The notes: generated by a model from the sequence alone, not told the origin. A stretch of DNA of 22,251 bases from Salisapilia sapeloensis (GCA_023334545.1 JAADVB010000277.1:1-22251); one strand, 5' to 3'; shown: positions 7,381-16,452, counted from the first letter of the stretch. Program-made: numbers and translations.

Positions 7381-10355
7381 CTACGCGTCAAGATGTGTCG
7401 GCGCTCGTCGAACTGGGATCAATAAATGCTTACGCAAGTTGAGCACGAAGCCTGCGCCACGCATTCTCCGAGGCCCACTGCGCGCAGCTTGGCGCTCCCA
7501 TCGGCGGAGAGCAAATCGGAGCTGGATTCGACGAACGACCATAGAAACTTGGGTGCATGTCTGTTGGTCTCGTTGCCAGCGGGAGAATGCGTGCCAGGTA
7601 CGAAACGCCCGAGCTATTTGCTGCAAGAGAAGTTGCTGCAAATACCGACGCATGGTGCATTGTGCCCGTCTCTGCGCAGTTGTAAACAAGGCTTCTAATG
7701 CCCCATTCGCTGCCGCTTCAATATCCAGCAAGCGCAGCTCCGCCACGGCAGCTTGTAACCCAGCCACTTCATGAGACGCAGCGTCCAGTTCATTCCGACA
7801 GATGGCGGTCACCTCTTCCAAGTTGTTCCTTCGTTGCCGCAACGCACGACGCTGCTGGCGTAGACGCGCTTCGATGCCATCCACAGCTGACTGGTACGTA
7901 TCCTTGCTCTGAACAATCGTCCGCAGCAATCCGCACTTCTTTGTTTTTCGTTCGAGCCACGGTCGAGCTGTCCCATCTAGCACGAAAGAGATCGAAAGTT
8001 CACATCGGTTCAAGATATTCGAGTGGAAACTGGAGGAAACCTTGGTACGTCGCGAGGTTACCGATTGTCACAAGGGTCCAGTAGACCGTCGCCTGGTGAT
8101 CGATCGGATGAAACGTGTTTAACATGTCTTGGCATGTCTCGAGCGCCATCAAAGATAGCAACGAGCGGTTTCCGTCCGGGTTCGCATGGGAAAATTTAGC
8201 CAAGAGCCGAAGAGCTTCTCTTTTCCCTTCGGCATCGATCCGAGGCGCGTCGGAAACATGATCTACTTCGATGGGATTGCTCAATAATTGAATAACCACG
8301 TCAAGACCGTTCGAAGACTCGAAATAGTGCTTCCCGGAATCGTTTCCATGCACCACAGACGCAAGAAAGCGTAGACACGCAGCCGTCGGTTTCTCCACTA
8401 TCCGTTGGCAAGCCCACTCTACGCATGCAGCAGTAGATAGGAGCTGCTGCGTCGGACCACCAAGTTCACTTAATAGTGTGAGTACTGCCATCACCATCCG
8501 AGTCGCATCCTCATGGCTTGGTAATCTCAAGAGCGTATCCAACAGGATCTGAAGACCGCCGCATGCATTCAACTCTAGCTCACATGTAGCTAGGGTGTAA
8601 TTTTGCATGGATCGACTTGCCTGTTCCAAGCGATGACGGATCCATTCAAGCAGACTTAGAATAGCTGCAGTGTCCTGCCGGCGCAGAGCTCTTTTCAATT
8701 GCTTTATCGCATCGTCTAAGTTACTGCAATATCGTGTTTGCCACTGCAATGTCGGTGGTGAAAGAGTAGATAACAGCACGGACGAGCTCCAGTCGCTTAC
8801 AGCGGCTTGGTTGACACTCCGACAACGTAGATGGTAGGCACTCGCAGCTTCAAGATGCAGTAGATGATAGTGTTGGTTTCGACCGCTATACACTCGTGCA
8901 AATCGAATCAAACCATTCTTATCAGGTCGTTGGCCCATTTCCAGTTCAAACCAAATATCCAGACCAGCATTCGTCTTCTCGTTCTTTCGTACTTGCCAGA
9001 ACACTTGCACGTCATGTACGCCAACGCAAGTGGTAAGTACCTTCGGTACGGGGGGAGCTAGCCGATCAGAAAATTAGTTTCCCGCGGTCGTCATATTTCA
9101 GTTACAATCGAAGGGACGTACTTACACAACTCTGCGCTGTCTCTAGAATCGGTTGAATGCAATAGCAACCGTCTGGAGAAGTTGTCAATGGATTGTACGG
9201 TTGTAGACCGATGAGTTTGCCTCCGATGGTAAAGACAGCAGCTCCATCAGTGCCAGTTTCGGTAGTTGTATCATACTTGACCTGCCGTGCTTTCACCGAG
9301 CTTGGTAAAAGATCTTGTATCTGACGAGCGTATACTGCTTGCATCCGACCATAAGGATGGCCGACAACCTCGACGTGATGTCCTCGATCGATTCGATTCC
9401 ATCCGGCACACCCAAGTTTCCGGTCATTCAGCTCCAAGCGAAGTGGGATGACACTCCCACCAGCGGCATTCTTAAAAGCCTCTTCATTTAGCGCGCAGAA
9501 GACAAACTTGTGACTATCATTCGTACCCTGAAAGATATCTTTGATAGAGACTTGAAGGAAGAAGTTCTCACTTTGCAACTGGACATGGAATGGAAGAAGA
9601 TTGTCAGCATGATTGCATACAACGTACGATTCTGTCGCCACTTCTCGACTAGGTATGGAATGGCCATTGGTAAGGACACATAGCACGCCAGCAAAGTACC
9701 CGATGATACCAGAATCATGCAGGGACTTGGTAGGCGTCGCGATTTTCACCACTGCTTTTCGGTAATAATACGGCTCGATGGGAATGTCATCGTTTCCATT
9801 TTTAAGGAAAGCTGGTTTATCCTCTAGTCGAGAATTCGTTCGCGTGTCCAGGTAGTAGAACGTTTGTGTTGATGTATCGAAGAGCTTCATGTAATTCTCT
9901 CGTACCATTCGCTGCATCAGTCTCCGAGCAAGATATGCCCTCCCGCATCGCTGAATCGAAGTGGCAGCTTCGAGCTTAGTAAGCGGCTCCATTCTTCGGG
10001 CCCGAAGGGATGCATCGGAGGCAACGAATAACTTGATTGCATCCGGCTGTTCCCATGAGCTCTCGTTCGTAAGTAGATTGACGTAAAAGTACTGGCGCAT
10101 GATTGAATCATAGCGCCTTTCGTATCGATCCGCAACAAGGTTCGAGATCCACAACCGAACCAAGTGTCCCTTTATCACTCGTTGTAGCATTCGAGCAGCT
10201 CGGTCTTCTTCTAATGCTCTCCATTCAGCCATGAGTTGCACTCGAGGCTGTGATGACGTCGTACCCAGCGTCGGCAACGCCAGACGCTGCTTATTTCCAC
10301 GGCCTCGTCCACGTCTTGACTGTGTTCGGCCATTCCTGGAGCTTTCCAACGACAT
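7381..10355 (-). CDS. Multidomain IQ / WW-like / dead trypsin-fold / FnIII / ARM-like / coiled-coil protein, probably three exons
   Basis: Best model: exon A 10355-9128, exon B 9057-8041, exon C 7976-7381, giving 946 aa in one frame. Domains: basic N-terminus; IQ motif (~51-68, AARMLQRVIKGHLVRL); WW-like (~82-104, ending NESSWEQP); second IQ (~129-146, ATSIQRCGRAYLARRL); second WW-like; trypsin-fold domain (~203-405); fibronectin III (~411-500, from APPVPKVL); ARM-like helices (~505-748); coiled coil (~772-848); two SFI1/IQ-like helices (IARAFRTWHAF, LRFALRRW). In the protease domain His232 remains in TNGHS, but the Ser motif reads GTDGAAVF, so it is probably inactive. Calmodulin/centrin binding through the IQ/SFI1 segments, perhaps at centrosome or flagellar structures, is inference. 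The exon A start is the first ATG; the longer frame begins with TTG. Splice sites are the weakest part: donors GTGTAA (or GTAAGT at 9125 joined to 9040) and GTTTCC are not ideal. Exon C lacks its own upstream ATG, which supports joining. Confidence 0.7.
7977..8040 (-). other. Predicted intron 2 of the multidomain gene
   Basis: A 64-nt intron from CAAG|GTTTCC to GTGCTAG. It removes the in-frame TGA at ~8000 and joins the ARM-like region (ending NLATYQ) to the coiled-coil exon in phase 1. The donor is off-consensus; the acceptor is pyrimidine-rich and good. If it is not spliced, the protein ends at LEYLEPM. Confidence 0.45.
9058..9127 (-). other. Predicted intron 1 of the multidomain gene
   Basis: A 70-nt intron from GTGTAAGT to GCTAG with an AACTAAT branch-like sequence ~20 nt before the acceptor. 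It is phase 1 and restores the FnIII start (APPVP). The alternative is GTAAGT at 9125 to an AAG acceptor at 9041 (phase 0, 85 nt), which has the better donor and the poorer acceptor. Confidence 0.5.
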
Positions 10356-10549
10356 ACGAAAAGAGCAGTAGCCAGACTGTCGAAGCGGCAATAGCAAACC
10401 GTTAGGAATCTATTTATATCTATTTTCTTTCGACAGCATCCAACTTGTAGCAAGAAGGAGCGAGATAAACGTAAATGATAAGCTAGAAGAACGTGTACAA
10501 ACACTTCTATTCTAGGCTTCTAGAAAATTGCAATCGACCTACTAGCTAC

Positions 10550-11620
10550 TCAAGCCGCTACGACGTCAGTCGTTCCATCCAACTCTTGCAGTCTATTCAC
10601 GACCGTATCCAATTGCTTTCGCAATGATCGTCTCTTTCCCTTGCGTTTCGGTCCGATTTCGCTTTGAATAAGCTTTCCAAGCTTTTCTTTTCTCTCCAGC
10701 AGCTCTTCGTAACTACCTTGAACTAGATACTTGTGCTCTGAACAGAATACCTTGGTCGTTTGCAACTGACAACTGCAGTTTTCACACAAGAGGACGTGCA
10801 TCCGACAGTAGTCACATCGATGTCCTTGGAGTGTATCATACGGCTTTCCACAAGCTTCACATGCTCCTGCGACTTCCTGACTGTCGGGTGTCTGAACAGC
10901 GACTCGATGGTCAAAGACAAAGTTCTTGCCTTTGAACAGCCCACCTCCGTCCGGATAAGCTTCCAAGTACCTGTGGATCCCACCTTCAAGCTGGTAGACT
11001 TGAGGCAGTCCCAAGTGTCGCAAGTAGGCTGAGGCTTTTTCACATCGGATACCACCCGTACAGTACATGAAAATCTTGTCTTTCTTTTGTAATTCCGGCA
11101 ATTGGTTATTGACCCACTCTGGAAATTGGCCAAAACGACGTGTCTTGGGATTCATAGCTTGTTCGAAGTGGCCCAGATTGTACTCGTATGTATTCCGGAC
11201 GTCAATGAGAGCACAGTTATCTGCTGGTGTTTCCTCATTCTGCTTCTTAAACTCCCGAGGCGATAGATGGATGCCTCGATTGGACAAATCGTACTGATCC
11301 GAAGGTAGTTCCAATGCCACGATTTCTTTCGTTGCTCGTATCTGAAGGTCATCGAATGGCTCGACATCAGAGGCACTCGTTTTCCAGTCAATATCCGTTC
11401 CTTGGAATAACGATGACTGCTGCATCGCTGATATGTACTGCTGGATGCTACTTTCACGACCACCCAGTGTCCCATTGATACCTTCCATTGCTAATCGAAC
11501 TCGACCTTTCAGTTCCAATGATTGGCATAGTTTTCTATGCTCTTCGACAATCGAATCTAGCTCTTCCAAAGAGCTACAGAGCTCAATGTACTTGTAGTAG
11601 AGCACCACCGAGTACGTCAT
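10550..11620 (-). CDS. trhO: Rhodanese-domain protein, TrhO/TSTD2-type tRNA uridine hydroxylase-like
   Basis: 356-aa protein from the ATG at 11620 (the frame also has a GTG one codon earlier). The N-terminal ~90 residues form the acylphosphatase-like domain of this family (YYKYIEL...LAMEGINGTLGG). The rhodanese domain (~110-225) carries LIDVRNTYEYNLGHFEQAMNP and the active-site loop MYCTGGIRCEKAS with catalytic Cys187. The C-terminal Cys-rich region (CEACGK, CDYC, CENCSC, FCSEH) is a probable zinc-binding segment, followed by a Lys/Arg-rich tail. Bacterial TrhO uses the rhodanese Cys for oxygen-dependent formation of 5-hydroxyuridine at tRNA position 34; animal TSTD2 has the same layout. That the oomycete protein does the same is inference. 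The length matches the bacterial family (~350 aa). It is divergent from the PRP38 gene with 133 bp between start codons. Confidence 0.88.
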   Translation of the reverse strand: MTYSVVLYYKYIELCSSLEELDSIVEEHRKLCQSLELKGRVRLAMEGINGTLGGRESSIQQYISAMQQSSLFQGTDIDWKTSASDVEPFDDLQIRATKEIVALELPSDQYDLSNRGIHLSPREFKKQNEETPADNCALIDVRNTYEYNLGHFEQAMNPKTRRFGQFPEWVNNQLPELQKKDKIFMYCTGGIRCEKASAYLRHLGLPQVYQLEGGIHRYLEAYPDGGGLFKGKNFVFDHRVAVQTPDSQEVAGACEACGKPYDTLQGHRCDYCRMHVLLCENCSCQLQTTKVFCSEHKYLVQGSYEELLERKEKLGKLIQSEIGPKRKGKRRSLRKQLDTVVNRLQELDGTTDVVAA

Positions 11621-11634
11621 CACCTGTCCTCGTG

Positions 11635-11648
11635 CTAGTCGTATGAGC
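11635..11648 (-). promoter_or_regulatory. Putative initiator of the rhodanese gene
   Basis: On the minus strand GCTCATACGACTAG lies 15-28 nt before the ATG and matches the GCTCAT core of the oomycete initiator. It sits in the 133-bp interval shared with the divergent PRP38 gene. Confidence 0.35.
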
Positions 11649-11753
11649 TAAATACACACTGGTGTATAGTTATACTTTGGGCATTTTTGTATGTGAAGAA
11701 GAATTATTTGCATACAAAAAGCGTAGAGTTAGCTGGACACTAATTGGAGAACG

Positions 11754-13452
11754 ATGTCGCGGAGTGCGCTTACGAGGCAAGGAGCACCGCCACCTCCACC
11801 GCCGCCAGTGGCAGACGCGGGTGGAGATGCTCACCAGGTGAAGCAGGACGAGCTTCCAATGTACGCTATTCTGTTTATTTAGTACTCTTTCCTATGCTCC
11901 TGTGCTTATGACTATTTCTAGCCATGGCAATGACACGACGTACAATTTGAACAATTTGCTGTACCACAACATTATGCAGTCGACGTACTTTCGTGATCTA
12001 TAGTATGACGTTTATATATACCTTGGTAGCCTTGGTATTCATCTGAATATGTAGCAAATTGACGACATATCATGAAGTCGTGGATGAGATTTATTATCGC
12101 GTGGAACATGCCGAGCCACTGTCTCCCGGTACTTCTCGCATCGCATCGACTTGCTTCTGTCTCTTGATGAAGTTCTTTACAATGCGTCTAACGAGAAAGC
12201 AGATGCAAGGTCTCCTGCGTCATCCCGTAAGTACGGACACATCGTCTTCTTTCTCCATATTTCGTACATATTTCACTCACAAAACTTAGGATTCTCCTTA
12301 CATTCGAGCCATTGGATTCCTCTATCTCCGATACACTTGTGATCCGAAAGACCTCTGGAGTTGGTACGCTCCGTATCTGGATGATCCGGAGGAATTTAAT
12401 GCGTCTGCAAATCCGAATAACCTCACGTACGTCTTCTACTTTCCTCGTACGAGTCTAGTGTATCATCATAAGGCTTGTATAGAACGATTGGTGCATGGCT
12501 ACGTGGTCTGCTAGCAGAGAACCAGTACTACGGAACGATTCTTCCTCGTATCCCAAAGAAAATCCAAGACGACATCAATGTCAAGGTATGTCATTCCGTC
12601 CGACCTCCTTTTTATTTGTATTGACGCAACCGTAGCTGCTCTTACACAGTCGCAAGAAGGAGCGAGAGGAAGCGAATCTCAAGATCGTCGAGTACCTTCA
12701 AGTTGGCACTAAGATCCGAGCCATGTACTCGGATGAAGAGAATGAACCAGCCGTATGTACCTCCTCTCCTACATTCTCTTCGATCCCTCACTCCAGTGGC
12801 TAGATGTATGATGCTGTCATTGACTCGATAGAACCCAAGAACCATTTTTGGGTATACTCTCCCTTTGCCTCTTCTCCTACAAGACCTAACTCTCCTGTAG
12901 GTGACGTTCCCAGAGTATGGCAACACGGAAAAAGTGGCACTAGGTGATATTGAGTTCACGCCACCTAGAAAGCGGTCTCCACGTCGCTCTCGCTCTTCCT
13001 CTCGACAGCGCCATCGCTCTCGTTCCACCTCTCGACCGCGACGCCGCTCTCGCTCTTCTTCTCGCCACCGCCGTCGGTCTCGTTCCAGGTCTCGTCGCCG
13101 TCGCTCTCGCTCTCCGCGTCGGTCTCGTCGCAGCCGTAGCTCCAGTCGAGCGTCCGGCCTGACGACCGATCTACTCGAGCAAGTACGAGAGAAGGAGCGT
13201 CGCAAGGCCGAAGCAGTCGGTAAGGACTATGCAGCTCGACCTGCGAGCTACAAGGGCTCTCTATCTCTCAAGCTCGATCGGTACACGACTCGCGAGCGCT
13301 CTCCAAGTCCGAAAAAAGAGCGTAAGCGTCGTCCTCGGTCGCCTACACCAGAGAAGTCTGAACCAAAGGAGCAAAAAGTATCCAAGGAAGCGTTGGAACG
13401 TATGGCAAAGCTCAAGAAGATGTATGGGGATGCTTCGAGTAAGAAAGAATAA
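11754..13452 (+). CDS. PRPF38B: PRP38-family pre-mRNA splicing factor with Tudor domain and RS tail (8 exons)
   Basis: Exons: 11754-11860, 11922-12002, 12055-12226, 12290-12426, 12483-12585, 12636-12752, 12804-12851, 12901-13452; spliced product 438 aa, frame consistent at every junction. After a Pro-rich start, residues ~36-215 match PRP38: HGNDTTYNLNNLLYHNI, TYHEVVDEIYYRVEHAEP, FCLLMKFFTMRLTRKQM, DSPYIRAIGFLYLRYT, TILPRIPKKI. The family's glycine-rich loop before FCLL is shortened. Residues ~222-276 form a Tudor-like domain (KIRAMYSDEENEPAMYDAV..WVTFPEYGNTEKVAL) with likely aromatic cage Y231, Y241, F258, Y261. Then come an RS domain of RSRS repeats (~278-340) and a basic tail. PRP38 proteins act in the spliceosomal B complex during activation; Tudor domains typically bind methyl-arginine, as on Sm proteins. 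The Tudor insertion is not part of the PRPF38A/B architecture I know. Seven introns contrast with the mostly intronless neighbours. Confidence 0.92.
11861..12900 (+). other. Seven short introns of the PRP38 gene
   Basis: Introns at 11861-11921, 12003-12054, 12227-12289, 12427-12482, 12586-12635, 12753-12803 and 12852-12900, of 61, 52, 63, 56, 50, 51 and 49 nt. All begin GTA(C/T/A) and end (C/T)AG. They keep the reading frame and rebuild continuous PRP38 and Tudor homology, which is strong support for every junction. Confidence 0.9.
12965..13160 (+). repeat. Degenerate RS-dipeptide-coding repeat
   Basis: CGCTCTCGCTCTTCCTCTCG-like units repeat imperfectly and encode the Arg/Ser-rich stretch of the PRP38 protein. 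The open antisense frame here is a by-product of this codon pattern. Confidence 0.8.
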
Positions 13453-13574
13453 AGACAAGGACGACGGATTCGAGTTGCATTGTTTGTATCAAGAAGAGAG
13501 TTTATACGCATAAAGCGTGCGGTCGTATCATAGGAGAATCCAAGTCGTTGATGACGTGGCTTAAGAAATAATGA

Positions 13575-14639
13575 CTAGATCGACTGGAAGGCTTCGATCC
13601 AGGACACAGCTTCGGCTTCCGACGCCGCGCGGAAGTGGACGGCACGCTTGTCTTCTAGTCGGACGCTAAAGCCGTGCTGTGCATCCGGCCGCATGGAAGC
13701 GGATAGGACTGCGATCGGCTGGTCCTGCGGTCGCTGTCCGCCGTCCGGGTCCGAGCACACGACGAGATGGCCGTTCGTGAGGATGATGTGCCGGTGCTTC
13801 CACGCGTACATGATCCGACCAGACCGGATCTGCAGCCAACCGTGCTTGTTGCCTGGCATCTCGTTCTCGCTCGGGAGACGAAGGTACTCTTCGACGCCCA
13901 TACTCGTGCCGCGGATGTCGTCCATCGACATCGAGTTGCCTGAGAAGCGAGTAGTGTTGCTCGCAGAGTGGTCGATCATCGGTCCCTTGGCTTGCGACAG
14001 CACGTGCAGCCATAGTTCCCGTGCTTCCTGGTCGCCTGCTTGGATCTGTAGCTTCCGACCGGTGGAAGAGTAGATGTTTAGACCGAAGGCTGTGTCGTCC
14101 GAGAGCGCAGCGGACGCGACGCGCATGCCGCCGAGGGGAGGCAGATCGAGGCACTGTGTTCCGTGCTGATCGGACACGATGACGCACGTTTGGGAGTAAT
14201 ACGTTAAGGTGCTTCCGTGAAGAAGGAAGAAGCGCTGTTTCCATGATTTGATGTTTGCCCCTCGTTTCCACAGCCATCCGTAGTAGACTGGGCCGCGGAA
14301 CGTGTGCATGGGTACATTCATGAGCGTGAGGCGTGCCTGGAGTTTATTCCCGGCATCCGAAGACGAGTGGGATAAAGTGGATGAGGAGACAGTGGGCGAT
14401 TGGGGTCGAGGCCTGTTACGCAGCATCATGTCCGAGTGCCGAAAGCTCATGTCGTTGGACTGGCCATGCTGCACGCGCGGGTCGTCGCACGTCACGGGAG
14501 AGTCCTGTGTGCTCGGTCGAGCGTCCGCTTTGTCTGCGACCGACGTTTGTTTCGACGGCATGTATGGTCGATGAGGCGGTGTCGGTATGTCTCGACTGTG
14601 AGCGCGCTTGTGGCGATAGTGCTTGCCGTCCGCGGCCAT
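13575..14639 (-). CDS. Protein with two pleckstrin-homology (PH) domains
   Basis: 354-aa protein from the ATG at 14639 (MAADGKHYRHKRAHSRD). The frame runs 64 codons further upstream, but that part translates CA/GT-repeat-like leader DNA, so the internal ATG is preferred. The N-terminal ~115 residues are basic, Ser/Pro-rich and probably disordered. PH domain 1 (~117-218) has YYGWLWKRGANIKSWKQRFF and the closing Trp helix ARELWLHVL. PH domain 2 (~264-354) has KHGWLQIRSGRIMYAWKHRH and ends VSWIEAFQSI, only a few residues before the stop. PH domains bind phosphoinositides or proteins, so a peripheral membrane adaptor is likely. The basic KRGANIKSWKQR loop is compatible with phosphoinositide binding. 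No catalytic domain is present. The gene is convergent with PRP38 (122 bp between stops). Confidence 0.85.
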   Translation of the reverse strand: MAADGKHYRHKRAHSRDIPTPPHRPYMPSKQTSVADKADARPSTQDSPVTCDDPRVQHGQSNDMSFRHSDMMLRNRPRPQSPTVSSSTLSHSSSDAGNKLQARLTLMNVPMHTFRGPVYYGWLWKRGANIKSWKQRFFLLHGSTLTYYSQTCVIVSDQHGTQCLDLPPLGGMRVASAALSDDTAFGLNIYSSTGRKLQIQAGDQEARELWLHVLSQAKGPMIDHSASNTTRFSGNSMSMDDIRGTSMGVEEYLRLPSENEMPGNKHGWLQIRSGRIMYAWKHRHIILTNGHLVVCSDPDGGQRPQDQPIAVLSASMRPDAQHGFSVRLEDKRAVHFRAASEAEAVSWIEAFQSI

Positions 14640-15252
14640 GATTTCGGAATGTACTAGGCTTTTCGTTATGAAGAGAACTGATCGCCTTGGATGATGCCTA
14701 AAGTGCGTTTTTTTCGGACCGATAGTAAAAGCCGAGTGTGGGTGCATGAGCCGAGGCATAGATGGCACAGAAGCCATAAGTGCTACACACACACTGACAT
14801 AAACACAACGCGTGTGGGTGAAGGAGGGCAAAATCGTATGATAGACGATGGTGAGAAAATTTTCTACTTTCCTTCTCCTATCTACCTTTCATTTCGCAAG
14901 CTACCGCCATGTTTTTTTCGTTTATAAGGCTGCATATACGCTTAGGATGGAGAAGGATGTGATTCGGCATAGCTTGATATTATCGTCAATTGCAATGGCC
15001 TATTCGTACCGATTAAAAGACTTGACTGGATGGGTGTAGGCTGTATGGAGTGTAGTTAGCAATGTTGAAGCCTGACAGGCTTGGAAGGTATGGAGCATGG
15101 AAAAGTGAAGGGTAGTAACCTCGGATGTTACGAACACGCGGACATCTCGCTATGCTTTCGATGGCCAAGGAGCCTCTGCATGCGCGCAGGAGCGGCCGAG
15201 TTTGACGATGCGTCAACTTATGCGACTCGAGCCACAAGGTCTGGGATAGAAC

Positions 15253-15306
15253 CGGGCGGTCGAAACATCATCGGTCGATGATTTCGGTAGACCCGAACGC
15301 GTTCGG
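15253..15306. repeat. Two adjacent palindromes (stem-loop plus 14-bp perfect palindrome)
   Basis: CGGG...CGAA..ATCATCG-GT-CGATGAT-TTCG...CCCG (15253-15295) can fold as an interrupted stem-loop with a 7-bp perfect inner stem. It is followed immediately by CCGAACGCGTTCGG (15293-15306), a perfect 14-bp palindrome that shares bases with the outer stem. The two structures are therefore mutually exclusive at their edge. Function unknown. Confidence 0.65.
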
Positions 15307-15674
15307 ATTGCTTGCTAGCATGAAGAAGAACTTCAGTCGACACGAAGGCTACAAGCAGCGCGATGGAGACGCAGTTTAAGGTTCGAATGACACTGGCTTG
15401 AAGTACACAAACGTGTCATAGTAGCGCGCCAGCGAAGATTATCAGTACCTCAAGCCAGTTGGATGCTGTCGAACGCAGTCTCACTTTGATCGCATGGCTT
15501 GATTTGACACTGAGTCTATCTGAGCAGTGGATTCTCCATTATTAGGCAAGCTCATATAATGGCAAGCAAAATGTTGCTCTCTTTAATGACAAAGTACCAA
15601 CATGCTCTCTTGACGCAAATTGGCTTTACGTCATGGTGAGCGATCGCACTTCCCATGAATGTGTAATTCTCGAG

Positions 15675-16079
15675 CTAACGTCGGTGGAAACCGACTCGGA
15701 CGGCGTTCAAGATACCACGCATCCTTTTATAATTAGGTACATTTGCATGAGAGGAACTACTATCCAGGATCTGTTTGCCCAGGGTACTGTGACAACAGTA
15801 GTATGGGAACAAAAGCAAAATATCCATCTCACATTGCATCGATACAAGCACGGCGGTATGGTAGGCAGCGTAACAAGTGCGTCCACAGGCAGCTTTGCAT
15901 CTAAGGATTGTACTTGCCAGCGACACCGTTGAGCATTCGTTTTCCTGGAATTCGACTAAAATATCATCCTGAGACTGGTACCGCGTCTTCGCATAGTCAA
16001 ATTTTGTACAAGGCTTCGATCCAGGTCGAAACCAGTAGGATCGCGTCCCATCAGCTGCATGAGATCCTTTGCAAGACAT
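15675..16079 (-). CDS. Weak ORF, 134 aa, Cys-rich, unknown
   Basis: An ATG at 16079 opens 134 codons (MSCKGSHAADGTRSYWFRPG...). The frame also extends upstream to 16184 without an ATG. There are around nine cysteines, a YWFRPGSKPCTKFDY stretch and a hydrophobic patch (MDILLLFPYYCC), but no signal peptide at the N-terminus and no recognised domain. It may be a decayed gene, a fragment of a spliced gene or chance. No neighbour or promoter evidence helps. Confidence 0.2.
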   Translation of the reverse strand: MSCKGSHAADGTRSYWFRPGSKPCTKFDYAKTRYQSQDDILVEFQENECSTVSLASTILRCKAACGRTCYAAYHTAVLVSMQCEMDILLLFPYYCCHSTLGKQILDSSSSHANVPNYKRMRGILNAVRVGFHRR

Positions 16080-16200
16080 CCAAATATCCACCTGCTGCGC
16101 GTTTGCAGACAGATCCCGTCCAGAGTGAAAGGGAGACCGCTTAACGTTGGAGAAAGATATGGAAGTCTGCAAATACGATCCCAAGTGACTGGAAACGATA

Positions 16201-16428
16201 ATGCATACTCGTGAAAAGGAAAATGAAAGGGCACCTAGTCGACATCATCGCATTCGAAATGAAGTCATGCACCGTTTAACGATTCTACGGATAAATTTTC
16301 ATCTTCTGAAGCGACGTACGGAACATGGAATGCCAGAGTCTGAGATAGAGCGTATAGCGTTCCATCGTAAAGAGCGAGAAGATCTAGTCTACGAATTGGA
16401 TACGTTCCATCAGTCCATCGCGGAGTAA
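16201..16428 (+). CDS. Small helical charged protein, 75 aa, unknown
   Basis: The ATG at 16201 is directly preceded by an in-frame TAA and opens 75 codons. The translation (MHTREKENERAPSRHHRIRN ... ELDTFHQSIAE) is rich in Arg/Glu/His with regularly spaced Leu/Ile (VMHRLTILRINFHLLKRR), suggesting one or two amphipathic or coiled-coil helices. That pattern is more protein-like than the other small frames in this gap. No family is recognised. Confidence 0.35.
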   Translation: MHTREKENERAPSRHHRIRNEVMHRLTILRINFHLLKRRTEHGMPESEIERIAFHRKEREDLVYELDTFHQSIAE

Positions 16429-16452
16429 TGGCTCGTGTAGAATAACTTTGAC

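Noticed and set aside
12642-13205. Arg-rich antisense frame opposite the RS domain
   Set aside because: RS-coding repeats give long open frames on the opposite strand. PRP38 splicing and homology fix the real strand.
14640-14831. 64-residue N-terminal extension of the PH protein
   Set aside because: It translates CA/GT-rich leader-like DNA, and the more gene-like start is the ATG at 14639.
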